NCBI RefSeq assembly: GCF_019799965.1 | Contig: NZ_JABGCJ010000007.1 | Span: 62,001-126,000, forward strand | From: Modestobacter italicus | GTDB lineage: Bacteria > Actinomycetota > Actinomycetes > Mycobacteriales > Geodermatophilaceae | Direction: 5' to 3' | DNA length: 64,000 bases | Part shown: positions 42,782 through 52,905 of the stretch, piece after piece | How the letters are laid out: the number at the start of each line of letters is the position of its first letter | Numbering within the stretch: position 1 is the first letter of the stretch | Translations under genes and position numbers: made by a program | Notes under the pieces: generated by a model | What the model was told of the DNA's origin: nothing | Seen by the model: only the letters and a program-made list of their open reading frames with translations | Databases searched by the model: none

Positions 42782-43545
42782 GCGCCCCGCTGTCGCTGGG
42801 TCCGGCCCGGCCGGTGCCACTGTCGGCGGTGAACCCAGTGGCCCAGCTGACCGCCATCGTCGTCGTCACCGTCGTGCTGCTGGTCAGCGGCGACCTGGTG
42901 ACGTCGGCGGTGCTGCTCACCGCGGAGCTCGCGCTGCTGCCGGCTGCCGGGCTGACCCGGCCCGGCGACGTGCTGCGCCGCACCTGGCCGCTGCTGCTCA
43001 GCGCGCTCGGGGTGGCCTGGGTGAACGTCGCGTTCGGCTCGCTGGACGGCGCGGAGGCCTGGCTCAGCGGGGCGACCTGGGCGCTGCGGGTGGTGGCGCT
43101 CGCGCTGCCGGGCATCCTGCTGGTCGCCTCCACCGACCCGGTGCGGCTGGCCGACGCGCTGACCCTGCACTGGCGGCTGTCCACCCGGTTCGCCTACGGC
43201 GCGCTGGCCGCGCTGCGGCTGGTGCCGCTGCTGGCCGCGGAGTGGGAGACCATCCGGCTGGCCCGCCGGGCCCGCGGAGTGGACGGCGGCCGGAACCCCG
43301 CAGCACACGTGCGGCTGCTGGCCAGCACCGCGTTCGGCCTGCTGGTCGGGGCGATCCGGCGGGGCAGTCGGCTGGCCACCGCGATGGACGCCCGCGGCTT
43401 CGACTCCGGGGTGGCCCGCACCAACGCCCGCGGCTCGAGGCTCCGGCCGCTGGACGGCTGGGCGGTGGCCGCCGCGGTCGCCGTCTGCGCGGTCGCGGTC
43501 ACCGCCAGCGTGCTCACCGGCGCCTGGTCCCCCGCCCTGTCCTGA
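42778..43545 (+). CDS. ykoC: ECF transporter transmembrane (T) component, YkoC type
   Basis: 255 residues with about five helices. The two Ala-Arg-Gly coupling boxes are present: RRARGVDGG and AMDARGFD. These grip the paired ATPases. GTG start in a four-base overlap with YkoD. Last gene of the riboswitch-led operon, convergent with the DUF6297 gene. Confidence 0.93.
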   Translation: MSAPLSLGPARPVPLSAVNPVAQLTAIVVVTVVLLVSGDLVTSAVLLTAELALLPAAGLTRPGDVLRRTWPLLLSALGVAWVNVAFGSLDGAEAWLSGATWALRVVALALPGILLVASTDPVRLADALTLHWRLSTRFAYGALAALRLVPLLAAEWETIRLARRARGVDGGRNPAAHVRLLASTAFGLLVGAIRRGSRLATAMDARGFDSGVARTNARGSRLRPLDGWAVAAAVAVCAVAVTASVLTGAWSPALS

Positions 43546-43592
43546 CGACCGGTCGGACACCGGCACGCGACGGCGCACCGCCGGCGAGGCGC

Positions 43593-45131
43593 TCAGTCGT
43601 GCGGCTGGGCGGTGCCGACGGCGAGCGCCCCGAGCGCCAGCGACCAGGCCAGCTGCGCCCCGACCAGCCACCAGGGCACCGCCCCCAGCAGCAGCGCCAG
43701 TGCGACCGGCGCGGTGCCGAGCACGCCGGCGTCCGGGCCGCGGACCAGGGTCGCCCCCACCCCGGTGGGCACGGCGCCCATCGGCGAGGCGAGCACCGGC
43801 CCGGACCAGTCCAGGTCGGGGCGGTAGGCCGCCCGCAGCGCGGCAGCAGCCCAGGCCGGTGCGGCCGCCACCCCCAGCGCCAGCCAGGCCGCCGGCGCCC
43901 CGGCGCCCTGGCCGACCAGCAGCGCCGAGGCCCCGCAGACGACCACCAGGACGGCGACCGGCACGATCGCGCGGGCCCACACCACCTGCGCGGCGCCCAG
44001 CGGCAGGGCCCGGTCGGCCGCCGGCGACGCGGCGGCCCGCCGGCCCGGCTCCCCCAGCGCCGTTGCCGCGGCGCCCCAGCCCAGTACGACGGCCACCGCC
44101 ACCACCACCGGCACCTCGGCCAGCCCCTCGGTGCGGGCGGCCAGCACCGGCAGCGCCCCACCGGCCAGCAGCTGCCCCCAGCGCCACGGCGAGCGGGCCA
44201 ACACCGCCAGGTCACCGGCGACCACCGCCTGCCAGGGCGACCGCACCCAGCGCCACGTCAGCGACCGCCGGGGCCGGCGCACCGTCGTCCGCAGCGCCCG
44301 GCCCAGCTCCCGGGTGTCCAGCGAGAACACCGACGCGGTCGCGTACTGCGCCGTCTCCCCCGACGCACGCAAGCCGGCCGCCGACAGCCGGCCCAGCCGC
44401 CGGTCGGCGACGACCAGCCCGGCGAGCGTCACGGCCAGCAGCCCGACCAGGACGGCGACCGTCGCCGCCGGCGAGGACCAGCCGGGCACCCGGGGCAGCT
44501 CGCCGCCGACGGCGGCGACCAGGCAGCCGGTCGCCGCCGGGCCGGCGATGGCCAGCGCGGTGACACCACCGGCGGCCGCCGGCACCCAGCGCGCGCCCTC
44601 CCCCGCCTGCCGGACGACGAGCAGCCCCGTCGCGAGGGCGGCGAGCAGCCCGGCGGCGCCCAGCCCGGCGAGCACGCCGGGCAGCGTCCGCGTCCAGGCC
44701 AGCACCACCGGAACCCCGACGGCCAGCGCCACGGCCACCGCGAGCCCGACCGCGCGGCCCAGCTCGCCGCGCAGCAGGCCGCGGCGGCCGGCCGGCAGGG
44801 GCAGCCACCAGGCCGCCGCCGCCGGGGTCGCGCTGACCGGACCGAGCCGGGCGAAGAGCGCGACCAGCCCGGCGCCGAGGGCCACCGCGACCGCGGCGGC
44901 GGTGAGCCCGCCGGGCAGCACGGCCGCGCCCGCGGCGGGACGGGCCGCGATCTCCTCGCGCAGGCTGGACACCGTGCCGCCGCACAGGGCGACGAAGACC
45001 CCCGCCGAGGTCAGCGCCGACAGCGCGTCCCCCGCCCGGGTCAGCCAGCTGGTGTCCGCGCGGGCCGCGGTCGCCCGGCGGGTGAACCGGCGGACCGCCG
45101 CTCCGCTCCACTCCTCCGCACCCCGGGCCAC
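43593..45131 (-). CDS. DUF6297-type multi-pass membrane protein
   Basis: 512 residues, Ala/Leu/Val-rich, with roughly a dozen hydrophobic segments. A central soluble patch contains ELGRALRTTVRRPRRSLTWR, basic enough to contact an ATPase. It lies 24 bases after the ABC ATPase gene in the TenA operon, so it is most likely the permease half of that transporter. No substrate-specific motif is recognised. GTG start. Confidence 0.75.
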   Translation of the reverse strand: MARGAEEWSGAAVRRFTRRATAARADTSWLTRAGDALSALTSAGVFVALCGGTVSSLREEIAARPAAGAAVLPGGLTAAAVAVALGAGLVALFARLGPVSATPAAAAWWLPLPAGRRGLLRGELGRAVGLAVAVALAVGVPVVLAWTRTLPGVLAGLGAAGLLAALATGLLVVRQAGEGARWVPAAAGGVTALAIAGPAATGCLVAAVGGELPRVPGWSSPAATVAVLVGLLAVTLAGLVVADRRLGRLSAAGLRASGETAQYATASVFSLDTRELGRALRTTVRRPRRSLTWRWVRSPWQAVVAGDLAVLARSPWRWGQLLAGGALPVLAARTEGLAEVPVVVAVAVVLGWGAAATALGEPGRRAAASPAADRALPLGAAQVVWARAIVPVAVLVVVCGASALLVGQGAGAPAAWLALGVAAAPAWAAAALRAAYRPDLDWSGPVLASPMGAVPTGVGATLVRGPDAGVLGTAPVALALLLGAVPWWLVGAQLAWSLALGALAVGTAQPHD

Positions 45132-45155
45132 CGGCCGGACGGTCCCGCCCGTGGC

Positions 45156-45842
45156 TCAGCCCTCCTGCAGGCCGGCGACGGCCTCGGTCGGGTCGACCAC
45201 CGGGCACTCGTCGTCCCCGATGAGCACCGCCCGGTCGGCCAGCGTGCCGATGAACGCCGGGTCGTGGCTGGCGAACAGCACGGCGGCCCCGGCGTCGACC
45301 AGCGCCACCAGCCGGTCGGCCAGCGCCCGGCGCATCGCGGTGTCCAGCCGGCGCTCGGGCTCGTCGAGCACCACCAGCTCCGCCGGGCGCACCAGGGCAC
45401 CGGCCAGCGCCAGCCGCCGCCGCTGACCGGAGGAGAGCGCCGTGGGCAGCGCGTCCTGACGGCCGGTGAGCCCGAAGGCGGCCAGCTCGGCCGCCACCAC
45501 CGCCTCCGCGTCGGCCACCCCGTGGGCGCGGGCGGTGAGCAGCAGGTGCTCGACGCCGGTGAGCGAGGGGAAGAACGCGTCCTCGTCCAACACCCCGGCC
45601 ACCGCCCGGCGGAAGGCCGGGTCACGCTCGTCGACCCGCTGCCCACCGAACAGCACGGTGCCCGCCAGCGGGGACAGCAGGCCGACCATCGTCTGCAGCA
45701 CGGTGGACTTGCCCGCGCCGTTCGGCCCGACGAGGGCGACCGCCTCGCCGGCGCCGACGGAGACCGTGACCGGACCGCAGACCGGGTCGCCGCCGTACCC
45801 GACCGCCAGCTCGGTCGCCGCCAGCAGGGCAGGGGCGGTCAT
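45156..45842 (-). CDS. ABC transporter ATP-binding protein
   Basis: 228 residues. Walker A GPNGAGKST, signature LSSGQRRRLALAGAL (LSSGQ in place of LSGGQ), Walker B AELVVLDEP, H-loop FASHDPAF. Short single-domain ATPase of the exporter type. The last Walker residues read DEPERRLD. Coupled by ATGA overlap to tenA upstream, followed by the DUF6297 protein. Presumably exports or imports a thiamine-related compound, from context only. Confidence 0.92.
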   Translation of the reverse strand: MTAPALLAATELAVGYGGDPVCGPVTVSVGAGEAVALVGPNGAGKSTVLQTMVGLLSPLAGTVLFGGQRVDERDPAFRRAVAGVLDEDAFFPSLTGVEHLLLTARAHGVADAEAVVAAELAAFGLTGRQDALPTALSSGQRRRLALAGALVRPAELVVLDEPERRLDTAMRRALADRLVALVDAGAAVLFASHDPAFIGTLADRAVLIGDDECPVVDPTEAVAGLQEG

Positions 45843-46456
45843 CCCGCCTGCTCGGCGGCGTCGAAGAACGCCACCTCCAGCTGCATCGCGCGGCGGTAGG
45901 CGTGCCGGACGGCGCGGGTGTCGGGGGCGGTGGCGTCCAGCAGCCGCTCCAGGGTGACCGCGAGGTCCTCGAAGCCCGGGTCGGCGTAGGTGGTGATCCA
46001 CTCGGTGTACGGGGTGGCCGCCGTGCCGGCCAGCGACTGGCCGAGGTGGGCGTAGAGCCGCATGCACGGCGTCATCGCCGCGCAGGTCAGTCCCACGCCA
46101 CCCAGCGACGCGGTGGCGAGCAAGAAGTCGGTGTAGGCCGACGTCGCCGGCAGCGGCCGGACGGCGGTCAGGTCGATGCCCCAGCGGGCCGCGTAGGAGC
46201 TGTGCAGCCGCAGCTCCTCGCGCACCCCGGCGAGCAGGTCGGCGAAGGTGTCCAGCGCGGCCCGGTCCGGGCTGTGCGCCACCCCGAGGGCGTAGCCGCG
46301 GGCGAAGGACTCCAGGAAGAACGCGTCCTGCGCGACGTAGCCGGCGAACCGCTCGGTGGGCAGCGTGCCGTCGGCGATGCCCTGCACGAACGGGTGTGCC
46401 AGCGCGGCGGCGGCCAGGTCGGCGTTCTCCGCCCAGAGCTCGGCGGCGAGGCTCAC
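45839..46456 (-). CDS. tenA: TenA family aminopyrimidine aminohydrolase (Cys type)
   Basis: 205 residues of the heme-oxygenase-like all-alpha fold. The nucleophilic cysteine is Cys 131 in LTCAAMTPCMRLYAHLG. Asp 44 (VAQDAFFLESF) and a late Glu (MQLEVAFFDAA) complete the TenA_C site. The enzyme salvages base-degraded thiamine by deaminating aminomethyl-HMP, and has thiaminase activity. GTG start overlaps the preceding paralogue (GTGA). Confidence 0.93.
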   Translation of the reverse strand: MSLAAELWAENADLAAAALAHPFVQGIADGTLPTERFAGYVAQDAFFLESFARGYALGVAHSPDRAALDTFADLLAGVREELRLHSSYAARWGIDLTAVRPLPATSAYTDFLLATASLGGVGLTCAAMTPCMRLYAHLGQSLAGTAATPYTEWITTYADPGFEDLAVTLERLLDATAPDTRAVRHAYRRAMQLEVAFFDAAEQAG

Positions 46457-47043
46457 GCGTCCACCGCCATCTGCCAGAAGGCCGTCTCCGCCGCGACGAC
46501 CTCGAGGAAGAGCGTGTCGCCGGACCCGCCGGCCGCATCGGCCGCCTCCTCCAGGCCGGCGACGTACCCGGCGAAGGCCGGCACGGTCCAGTGCTCGACG
46601 AACTCGCGGTAGGCCGGCGCGCCGGGCGCGGCGGACGACCAGGCGTCGAGGTAGGTGCGCTCGATCGTCCACAGCGCGGTCAGCGCCGTGGGCACGTCGG
46701 CGCCGTCCAGCCGGTCGAGCAGCCCGGCGTAGGCGGCGGTGGCCGGCCGGGCCGGCGCCGTGAGGTCGAGCCCGCGGGCAGCGGCCTGCTGGTCGAACCA
46801 GGCCAGCTCCTCGACCAGGGCGACGGCGCCGGCGGCCAGCACCGCCTGGGCCGGGCGCGGCGCCCGGGCCAGCAGCCGGGCCTGGAAGCGCAGCAGGTCG
46901 GCGACGAACCGGGCGTCCTGCACCAGCCAGGTGTCGAACGCGGCCGGCGGCAGCGACCCGTCGGCCACCGCCTGCAGGAAGGGGTGCGCGGTGGCCCCGC
47001 GCCAGGCATCGGGATGACGTCGGAGCAGTTCGGCGACCGGCAC
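46453..47043 (-). CDS. TenA family protein, Cys-less (TenA_E) type
   Basis: 196 residues, same fold as its neighbour, but the cysteine site is replaced: the region reads ALTALWTIERTYLDAWSSA with Glu where TenA_C has Cys. VQDARFVADLL keeps the pyrimidine-binding Asp. TenA_E proteins act on N-formyl or related pyrimidines; the reaction here is not fixed. First gene of the leftward operon, GTG start seven bases after TAGAGT. Confidence 0.88.
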   Translation of the reverse strand: MPVAELLRRHPDAWRGATAHPFLQAVADGSLPPAAFDTWLVQDARFVADLLRFQARLLARAPRPAQAVLAAGAVALVEELAWFDQQAAARGLDLTAPARPATAAYAGLLDRLDGADVPTALTALWTIERTYLDAWSSAAPGAPAYREFVEHWTVPAFAGYVAGLEEAADAAGGSGDTLFLEVVAAETAFWQMAVDA

Positions 47044-47050
47044 GGCGCGG

Positions 47051-47056
47051 ACTCTA
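47051..47056 (-). promoter_or_regulatory. Putative leaderless -10 element (TAGAGT) of the tenA operon
   Basis: TAGAGT on the minus strand, seven bases before the GTG at 47043. It leaves no room for a riboswitch in this transcript, though the divergent thi operon has one. Confidence 0.45.
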
Positions 47057-47092
47057 CGAGGTGGCTAGGGTGACCTCCGTCGTGGCCGATGC

Positions 47093-47184
47093 CACGTGCG
47101 GGAGCTCGGAGAACCGGGCTGAGAGGGCGGCTGACCTGCCGCCGACCGCTGGAACCTGACCGGGTAATGCCGGCGTAGGGAGCT
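47093..47184 (+). promoter_or_regulatory. TPP riboswitch (THI element) upstream of cytX
   Basis: Conserved blocks in order: CGGGAGCTCGG, CCGGGCTGAGAGGG, CGACCGCTGGAACCTGACCG, GGTAATGCCGG and CGTAGGGAGC. It ends four bases before the cytX ATG at 47189. TAGGGT at 47066-47071 is a possible promoter -10. Controls the six-gene thiamine operon. Confidence 0.95.
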
Positions 47185-47188
47185 GTCG

Positions 47189-48529
47189 ATGAGCACGTCC
47201 GACGTCATCCGTCCGTCCTCCACCGCGGAGGCACCGCTCACCCTGGGCGAGCCACCCGCCCGCACCCTGGGCTTCCGGGACGCCCTGGGCCTGTGGGGCA
47301 ACCTGGGCATCAGCCTGCTGCTGCCGGTGGCCGCCGTCTTCGTCGTCCTGCCCGACCGGCCGCTGGCGGTGACCCTCGGCGCCGTCGTCGTCGGCGCGGT
47401 GATCGGCGCGCTGCTGCTCGGCGGCGCCGCCGGGATCGGGGCCCGGGAGGGCGTGCCGGCGATGGTGCTGCTGCGCGGCCTGCTCGGCCGGCACGCCTCC
47501 TGGCTGCCCACCGCGCTGAACCTGGTGCAGTGCATCGGCTGGGCGACCTTCGAGATCGTGATCATCGCCGAGGCCGCCTCCCGGGTGCTCGACGCGCCAC
47601 GCTGGCCGTTCGTGCTGCTGGCCGGCGTGCTGGCCACCGCGATGGCGCTGCGCCCGCTCGGCGTCGTCCGGGTGCTGTCCCGCTACGCGGTGTGGGCGGC
47701 GCTGGCCGCGATCGTCTACCTCTACGTCGAGGTGCTCCGCGAGCCGCTGCCGGAGCTCACCACCGGCAACGCCACCTCGTTCTGGACGGCGACCGACATC
47801 GTCATCGCCCTGCCGATCTCCTGGTTCCCGCTGGCCGCCGACTACACCCGGCACGTGCGCAGCGGCCGGTCCGCCGCCACCGGCGCGGCGCTGGGCTACG
47901 GCCTGGCCACGGTGGCGATGTTCACCCTCGGCGTGCTGGCGCTGGCCGCCTACGGCAGCGCCGGCCTGGACGTCGTCGACGCGCTGCTGGCCGTGCCGCT
48001 GGGTGCGCTGGCCGTGCTGGTGCTGGTGGTCGTCGAGCTGGACGAGGCGTTCGCCAACCTCTACTCCACCGCCGTCTCGGCGCAGAACGTCGTCGCCCGG
48101 ATCGACCGGCGGGTCGCCGCGGTCGTCGTCGGCACCGTCGCCACGCTGCTCGCGCTCAGCTTCGACATCGCCGCCTACGAGCCGTTCCTCTTCCTGATCG
48201 GCGCCGTCTTCGTGCCGCTGATCGGCGTCTTCCTGGTCGCCTACGCGCTGCGCACCGGGCACTGGGACACCTCCGACACCGCGCCCGCCCGACTGTCGCT
48301 GCTGCTCCCCTGGCTGGCCGGTTTCGTCGCCTACCAGCTGACCCTGCCGACGTACTTCGGCGGCCCGGGCGCCGGCTGGACCGCCTGGTGGACGCAGCGC
48401 CAGCTCGACCTGGGCATCGACCCGGCCAACGGCTGGTCGGCGTCGCTGGTCAGCCTGGCCGTCGCCGCGCTGCTGACCACGCTGCTGGTGCTGCCCGCCC
48501 GGCTGCGGGCCCGTCGGACGGCGGCGTGA
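47189..48529 (+). CDS. cytX: Cytosine/purine-type permease for HMP, CytX-like
   Basis: 446 residues, about twelve helices, NCS1 family. RTLGFRDALGLWGNLGISLL is the family's first helix, with AADYTRHVRS and DEAFANLYSTAVSAQ later. Riboswitch control and the thi operon point to the pyrimidine moiety of thiamine rather than cytosine as substrate. The stop overlaps the thiE start (GTGA). Confidence 0.92.
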   Translation: MSTSDVIRPSSTAEAPLTLGEPPARTLGFRDALGLWGNLGISLLLPVAAVFVVLPDRPLAVTLGAVVVGAVIGALLLGGAAGIGAREGVPAMVLLRGLLGRHASWLPTALNLVQCIGWATFEIVIIAEAASRVLDAPRWPFVLLAGVLATAMALRPLGVVRVLSRYAVWAALAAIVYLYVEVLREPLPELTTGNATSFWTATDIVIALPISWFPLAADYTRHVRSGRSAATGAALGYGLATVAMFTLGVLALAAYGSAGLDVVDALLAVPLGALAVLVLVVVELDEAFANLYSTAVSAQNVVARIDRRVAAVVVGTVATLLALSFDIAAYEPFLFLIGAVFVPLIGVFLVAYALRTGHWDTSDTAPARLSLLLPWLAGFVAYQLTLPTYFGGPGAGWTAWWTQRQLDLGIDPANGWSASLVSLAVAALLTTLLVLPARLRARRTAA

Positions 48530-49140
48530 GGCCCCTCGGCGGGCTGCACGTGCTCACCGACGCCGCCGGCGGGCCGCACGCGCTGGCCGCCGTCGCCGCG
48601 GCGGTGGCCGCGGGCGCGCCGGTGGTGCAGGTGCGGGCCAAGGGCTGCACCGACCGGGTGCTGCACGGCTTCGCCCGGGCGGTGGTGGAGCTGTGCCGCC
48701 CGGCCGGCACCACCTGCCTGGTCAACGACCGGGTGGACGTCGCCCTGGCGGTGGGCGCCGACGGCACACACCTCGGCGAGCACGACCTGCCGCTGGCCGC
48801 CGCCCGGCGGGTCGCCGGCCCCGGCCACCTGCTCGGCGGGACCGCCCGCGACCCGGAGCGGGCCCGGCTGCTGGTCGACGAGGGCGCGGACTACCTCGGC
48901 GTCGGCCCGGCCTTCGCCACCACCACCAAGACCGGGCTGCCCGACCCGATCGGGCCGGCCGGGGTCGCCGCGGTGGCCCGGGCGGTGCCGGTGCCGGTGG
49001 TCGCCATCGGCGGGGTCACCGCCGCCCGGGTCGCCGAGCTGCTGGCGGCCGGGGCCGCCGGCGTCGCGGTGGTCGGCGCGGTCTCCGCCGCCGCAGACCC
49101 CGGCGCGGCGACCCGTGAGCTGCTCGGGGCGCTGGGATGA
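48526..49140 (+). CDS. thiE: Thiamine phosphate synthase
   Basis: 204 residues, TIM barrel. VQVRAKG, CLVNDRVDVALAVGADGTHL and the phosphate-binding GVGPAFATTTKTG are typical of ThiE, as is the GGVTAARVAELLAAGAAGV phosphate loop. Couples HMP-PP with the thiazole phosphate to give thiamine phosphate. GTG start in a four-base overlap; the stop overlaps thiO (ATGA). Confidence 0.93.
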   Translation: MRPLGGLHVLTDAAGGPHALAAVAAAVAAGAPVVQVRAKGCTDRVLHGFARAVVELCRPAGTTCLVNDRVDVALAVGADGTHLGEHDLPLAAARRVAGPGHLLGGTARDPERARLLVDEGADYLGVGPAFATTTKTGLPDPIGPAGVAAVARAVPVPVVAIGGVTAARVAELLAAGAAGVAVVGAVSAAADPGAATRELLGALG

Positions 49141-50249
49141 CCGAAGTGGCCGTCGCCGGCGGCGGGCTGATCGGGCTGGCGGTCGCGTGGCGGGCGGCGC
49201 AGCGGGGGCTGTCGGTCACCGTGGTCGACGACGCCCCGGGCACCGGCGCCTCCGAGGCCGCGGCCGGGATGCTCGCGCCGGTCACCGAGGCCGCCTACGG
49301 CGAGGAGGCCCTGCTGCGGCTGTGCCTGGCCTCGGTCGCCCGCTGGCCGGCGTTCGCCGCTGAGCTGGAGGCCGCGAGCGGGACGCCGGTCGGGCTGCGC
49401 ACCGCCGGCACCCTGGTGGTCGGCTTCGACGCCGACGACGTCGCCGCCCTGGACGCGCTGCACGCCTACCAGTCCGAGCTGGGGCTCACCGCCCAGCGGC
49501 TGACCCCCTCGGCCACCCGCCGCCGGGAGCCCGCGCTCACCCCGCGGCTGCGCGGCGGCCTGGCCGTGGACGGCGACCACTCGGTCGACGGCCGTGCGCT
49601 GCACCGAGCGCTGCTGGCCGCCGCGCAGGCCGCCGGCGTCCAGGTGGTGCCCCGGCGGGTCGCCGAGGTGCTGGTCGAGGACGGCCGGGCCGCGGGTCTG
49701 CGGCTCGCCGACGGCTCGGTGGTGGCCGCCCCCTCCGTCGTCCTGGCCCTGGGCGCGCACAGCGGCGCCCTCCCCGGGGTGCCACCGCTGCCGGTCCGGC
49801 CGGTCAAGGGGCAGATCCTGCGGCTCGCCGGAGCGGCCGGACTGCTCGACGGCACCGTCCGGGCGCTCGTCCGCGCCCGGCACGTCTACCTGGTGCCCTA
49901 CGGCGAGGGCCGGCTGATCGTCGGCGCGACCACCGAGGACCGCGGCTTCGACGCCACCGTCACCGCCGGCGGGGTGCACGACCTGCTGCACGACGCGATG
50001 GAGGTGGTGCCCGGGGTGAGCGAGCTGGAGCTGGTCGAGACGCTGGCCCGCTGGCGCCCCGGCACCCCGGACAACGCCCCGCTGCTCGGGCCCAGCGCGC
50101 TGCCCGGGCTCGTGCTGGCCACCGGCCACCACCGCAACGGGGTGCTGCTCACCCCGGTCACCGGGGACGTCGTCGCCGGCCTGCTGGCCGACGGCGCACT
50201 GCCCGAGCTCGCCGCCCCGTTCACCGCCGAGAGGTTCGCGAACCGATGA
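49137..50249 (+). CDS. thiO: Glycine oxidase
   Basis: 370 residues. FAD motif VAVAGGGLIGLAVAWRAAQR near the N-terminus, then DDAPGTGASEAAAGMLAPVT, the ThiO fingerprint. C-terminal PGLVLATGHHRNGVLLTPVT is also conserved. It oxidises glycine to dehydroglycine for thiazole formation. Second thi gene; ATGA overlaps on both sides. Confidence 0.94.
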   Translation: MTEVAVAGGGLIGLAVAWRAAQRGLSVTVVDDAPGTGASEAAAGMLAPVTEAAYGEEALLRLCLASVARWPAFAAELEAASGTPVGLRTAGTLVVGFDADDVAALDALHAYQSELGLTAQRLTPSATRRREPALTPRLRGGLAVDGDHSVDGRALHRALLAAAQAAGVQVVPRRVAEVLVEDGRAAGLRLADGSVVAAPSVVLALGAHSGALPGVPPLPVRPVKGQILRLAGAAGLLDGTVRALVRARHVYLVPYGEGRLIVGATTEDRGFDATVTAGGVHDLLHDAMEVVPGVSELELVETLARWRPGTPDNAPLLGPSALPGLVLATGHHRNGVLLTPVTGDVVAGLLADGALPELAAPFTAERFANR

Positions 50250-50452
50250 CCGTCCCGCTCACCGTCAACGGCGTCCCCGCCGAGTTCCCGGCCGGCACGA
50301 CCGTCGCCACGCTGGTCGCCGAGCGCAACGGCGGGCACGACCGGGTCGCGGTCGCCCGCAACAGCGACGTCGTCCCACGCAGCAGCTGGGCCACCACCGA
50401 GCTCTCCCCCGGCGACCGCCTCGAGGTGCTCGCCCCCACCGCAGGAGGCTGA
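50246..50452 (+). CDS. thiS: Sulfur carrier protein ThiS
   Basis: 68 residues of ubiquitin-like fold, ending in the essential Gly-Gly (APTAGG). VARNSDVVPRSSW is the conserved ThiS strand-loop. It carries sulfur as a C-terminal thiocarboxylate to ThiG. Start overlaps thiO (ATGA), and thiG begins on the next base after its stop. Confidence 0.93.
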   Translation: MTVPLTVNGVPAEFPAGTTVATLVAERNGGHDRVAVARNSDVVPRSSWATTELSPGDRLEVLAPTAGG

Positions 50453-51843
<1,391 letters not shown>

Positions 51844-51862
51844 GCCGGGCACGATCGGGTCC

Positions 51863-52186
51863 GTGGCCTACCTCCTGCTCGCCTGCGCGATCGCCAGCGA
51901 GGTCGTCGCGACCTCGCTGCTCCCCCGCACCGCCGGGTTCACCGTGCTGCTGCCCAGCCTGGCCGTGCTGGCCGGCTACGCGGTCTCCTTCGTGCTGCTG
52001 GCGAAGGTGGTGCAGACCGTCCCGGTCGGCGTGGCCTACGCGATCTGGTCGGCCACCGGCACCGCGGCGGTGGCCGCGATCGGCGCGGTCTTCCTCGGCC
52101 AGCCGCTCACCGGCTGGCAGGTGGGCGGGCTGGCCCTGGTGGTCGGTGGCGTCGTGCTGCTGCAGCTGGGCGGCAGCCCGCACTGA
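51863..52186 (+). CDS. Small multidrug resistance (SMR) family transporter
   Basis: 107 residues, four helices. The membrane-embedded essential glutamate is Glu 13 in ACAIASEVVATSLL, and GVAYAIWSATGTA, the third-helix signature, is present. Dimeric proton-coupled export of cations or guanidinium-type compounds. GTG start; CACGAT lies seven bases upstream. Placed 20 bases after the thi operon but probably a separate transcript. Confidence 0.93.
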   Translation: MAYLLLACAIASEVVATSLLPRTAGFTVLLPSLAVLAGYAVSFVLLAKVVQTVPVGVAYAIWSATGTAAVAAIGAVFLGQPLTGWQVGGLALVVGGVVLLQLGGSPH

Positions 52187-52429
52187 ACCCGCCCCCGCCG
52201 GCCACATGACGGCGGCGTGACACCGGGTGTTCCCGCCGTCCGCGGACACTGCCGATGTCCTACCGTGCCGGGGACGACGCCTGCCGGACCGACGCGACGT
52301 CCGACCGGCACACCCGGCGGGCTCGGGTGAGCTGACTCACACGCCGGGTCGGGTTTCAGCGCTGGTCCGCCGGGCCAAGACATGGGTTCGCCGTCGAGCA
52401 GCTGACGGCCCAGGACGCGAGGAGATCGA

Positions 52430-52870
52430 GTGACGGGCGAGTCGGCCGGCCTCGCATGGCCGTCGTCGCCACCGCCGCCCGCCGAGGACGGCTGGCACTG
52501 GGACCTCAGCACCGTGGCTGAGCTGCCCCGGGTGCGCGCCCAGCTCCGGCGTGGCCTGGCGGCCGAGTCCCGCGGTGACCAGGAGGCCGCCGACCTCGAC
52601 GAGGCCGTCGTCCTGGCCTTCGACGAGATGGCGTCCAACGCCCTGCGGCACGGTGGCGGAGGTGTCCGCGCCCGGGTGCAGCGCACGCCGAACGCCTGGC
52701 TGATCGAGGTGCGCGACTCCGCGGCCACCCGCCCGCCGGCGCCTGCCGTCGGCCGCGACCCGAGCCAGGGCGGCCTGGGGCTCTACCTGATCGCCGAGAT
52801 GGCCGACGCGCACGGCTGGCACCTGACCGACGGTCAGAAGATCGTCTGGGCGCTGCTCCCCCGCCGCTGA
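52430..52870 (+). CDS. RsbW-like anti-sigma serine kinase (HATPase_c_2)
   Basis: 146 residues. Bergerat-fold motifs: N-box VVLAFDEMASNALRHGGG, G1-like EVRDSAATRPP, G2 GGLGLYLIAEMADAHGW. These proteins bind ATP, inhibit a sigma factor and phosphorylate a STAS antagonist. The neighbouring convergent gene encodes a SpoIIE phosphatase, the usual counterpart. GTG start following GAGGAGATCGA. No sigma factor is adjacent. Confidence 0.88.
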   Translation: MTGESAGLAWPSSPPPPAEDGWHWDLSTVAELPRVRAQLRRGLAAESRGDQEAADLDEAVVLAFDEMASNALRHGGGGVRARVQRTPNAWLIEVRDSAATRPPAPAVGRDPSQGGLGLYLIAEMADAHGWHLTDGQKIVWALLPRR

Positions 52871-52905
52871 GCGAGGAGCCCGCCGGGCCGCTGCCCGGCC
52901 CGCGC

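Noticed and set aside
41215-44187. 990-codon minus-strand frame across the ECF transporter
   Set aside because: The plus strand carries clear Walker and EcfT motifs; the antisense translation is low complexity.
52187-52429. Possible SigB-type promoter before the RsbW-like gene
   Set aside because: GGTTT and GGGTTC-like words exist, but the spacing (over 20 bases) is wrong for a stress-sigma promoter.
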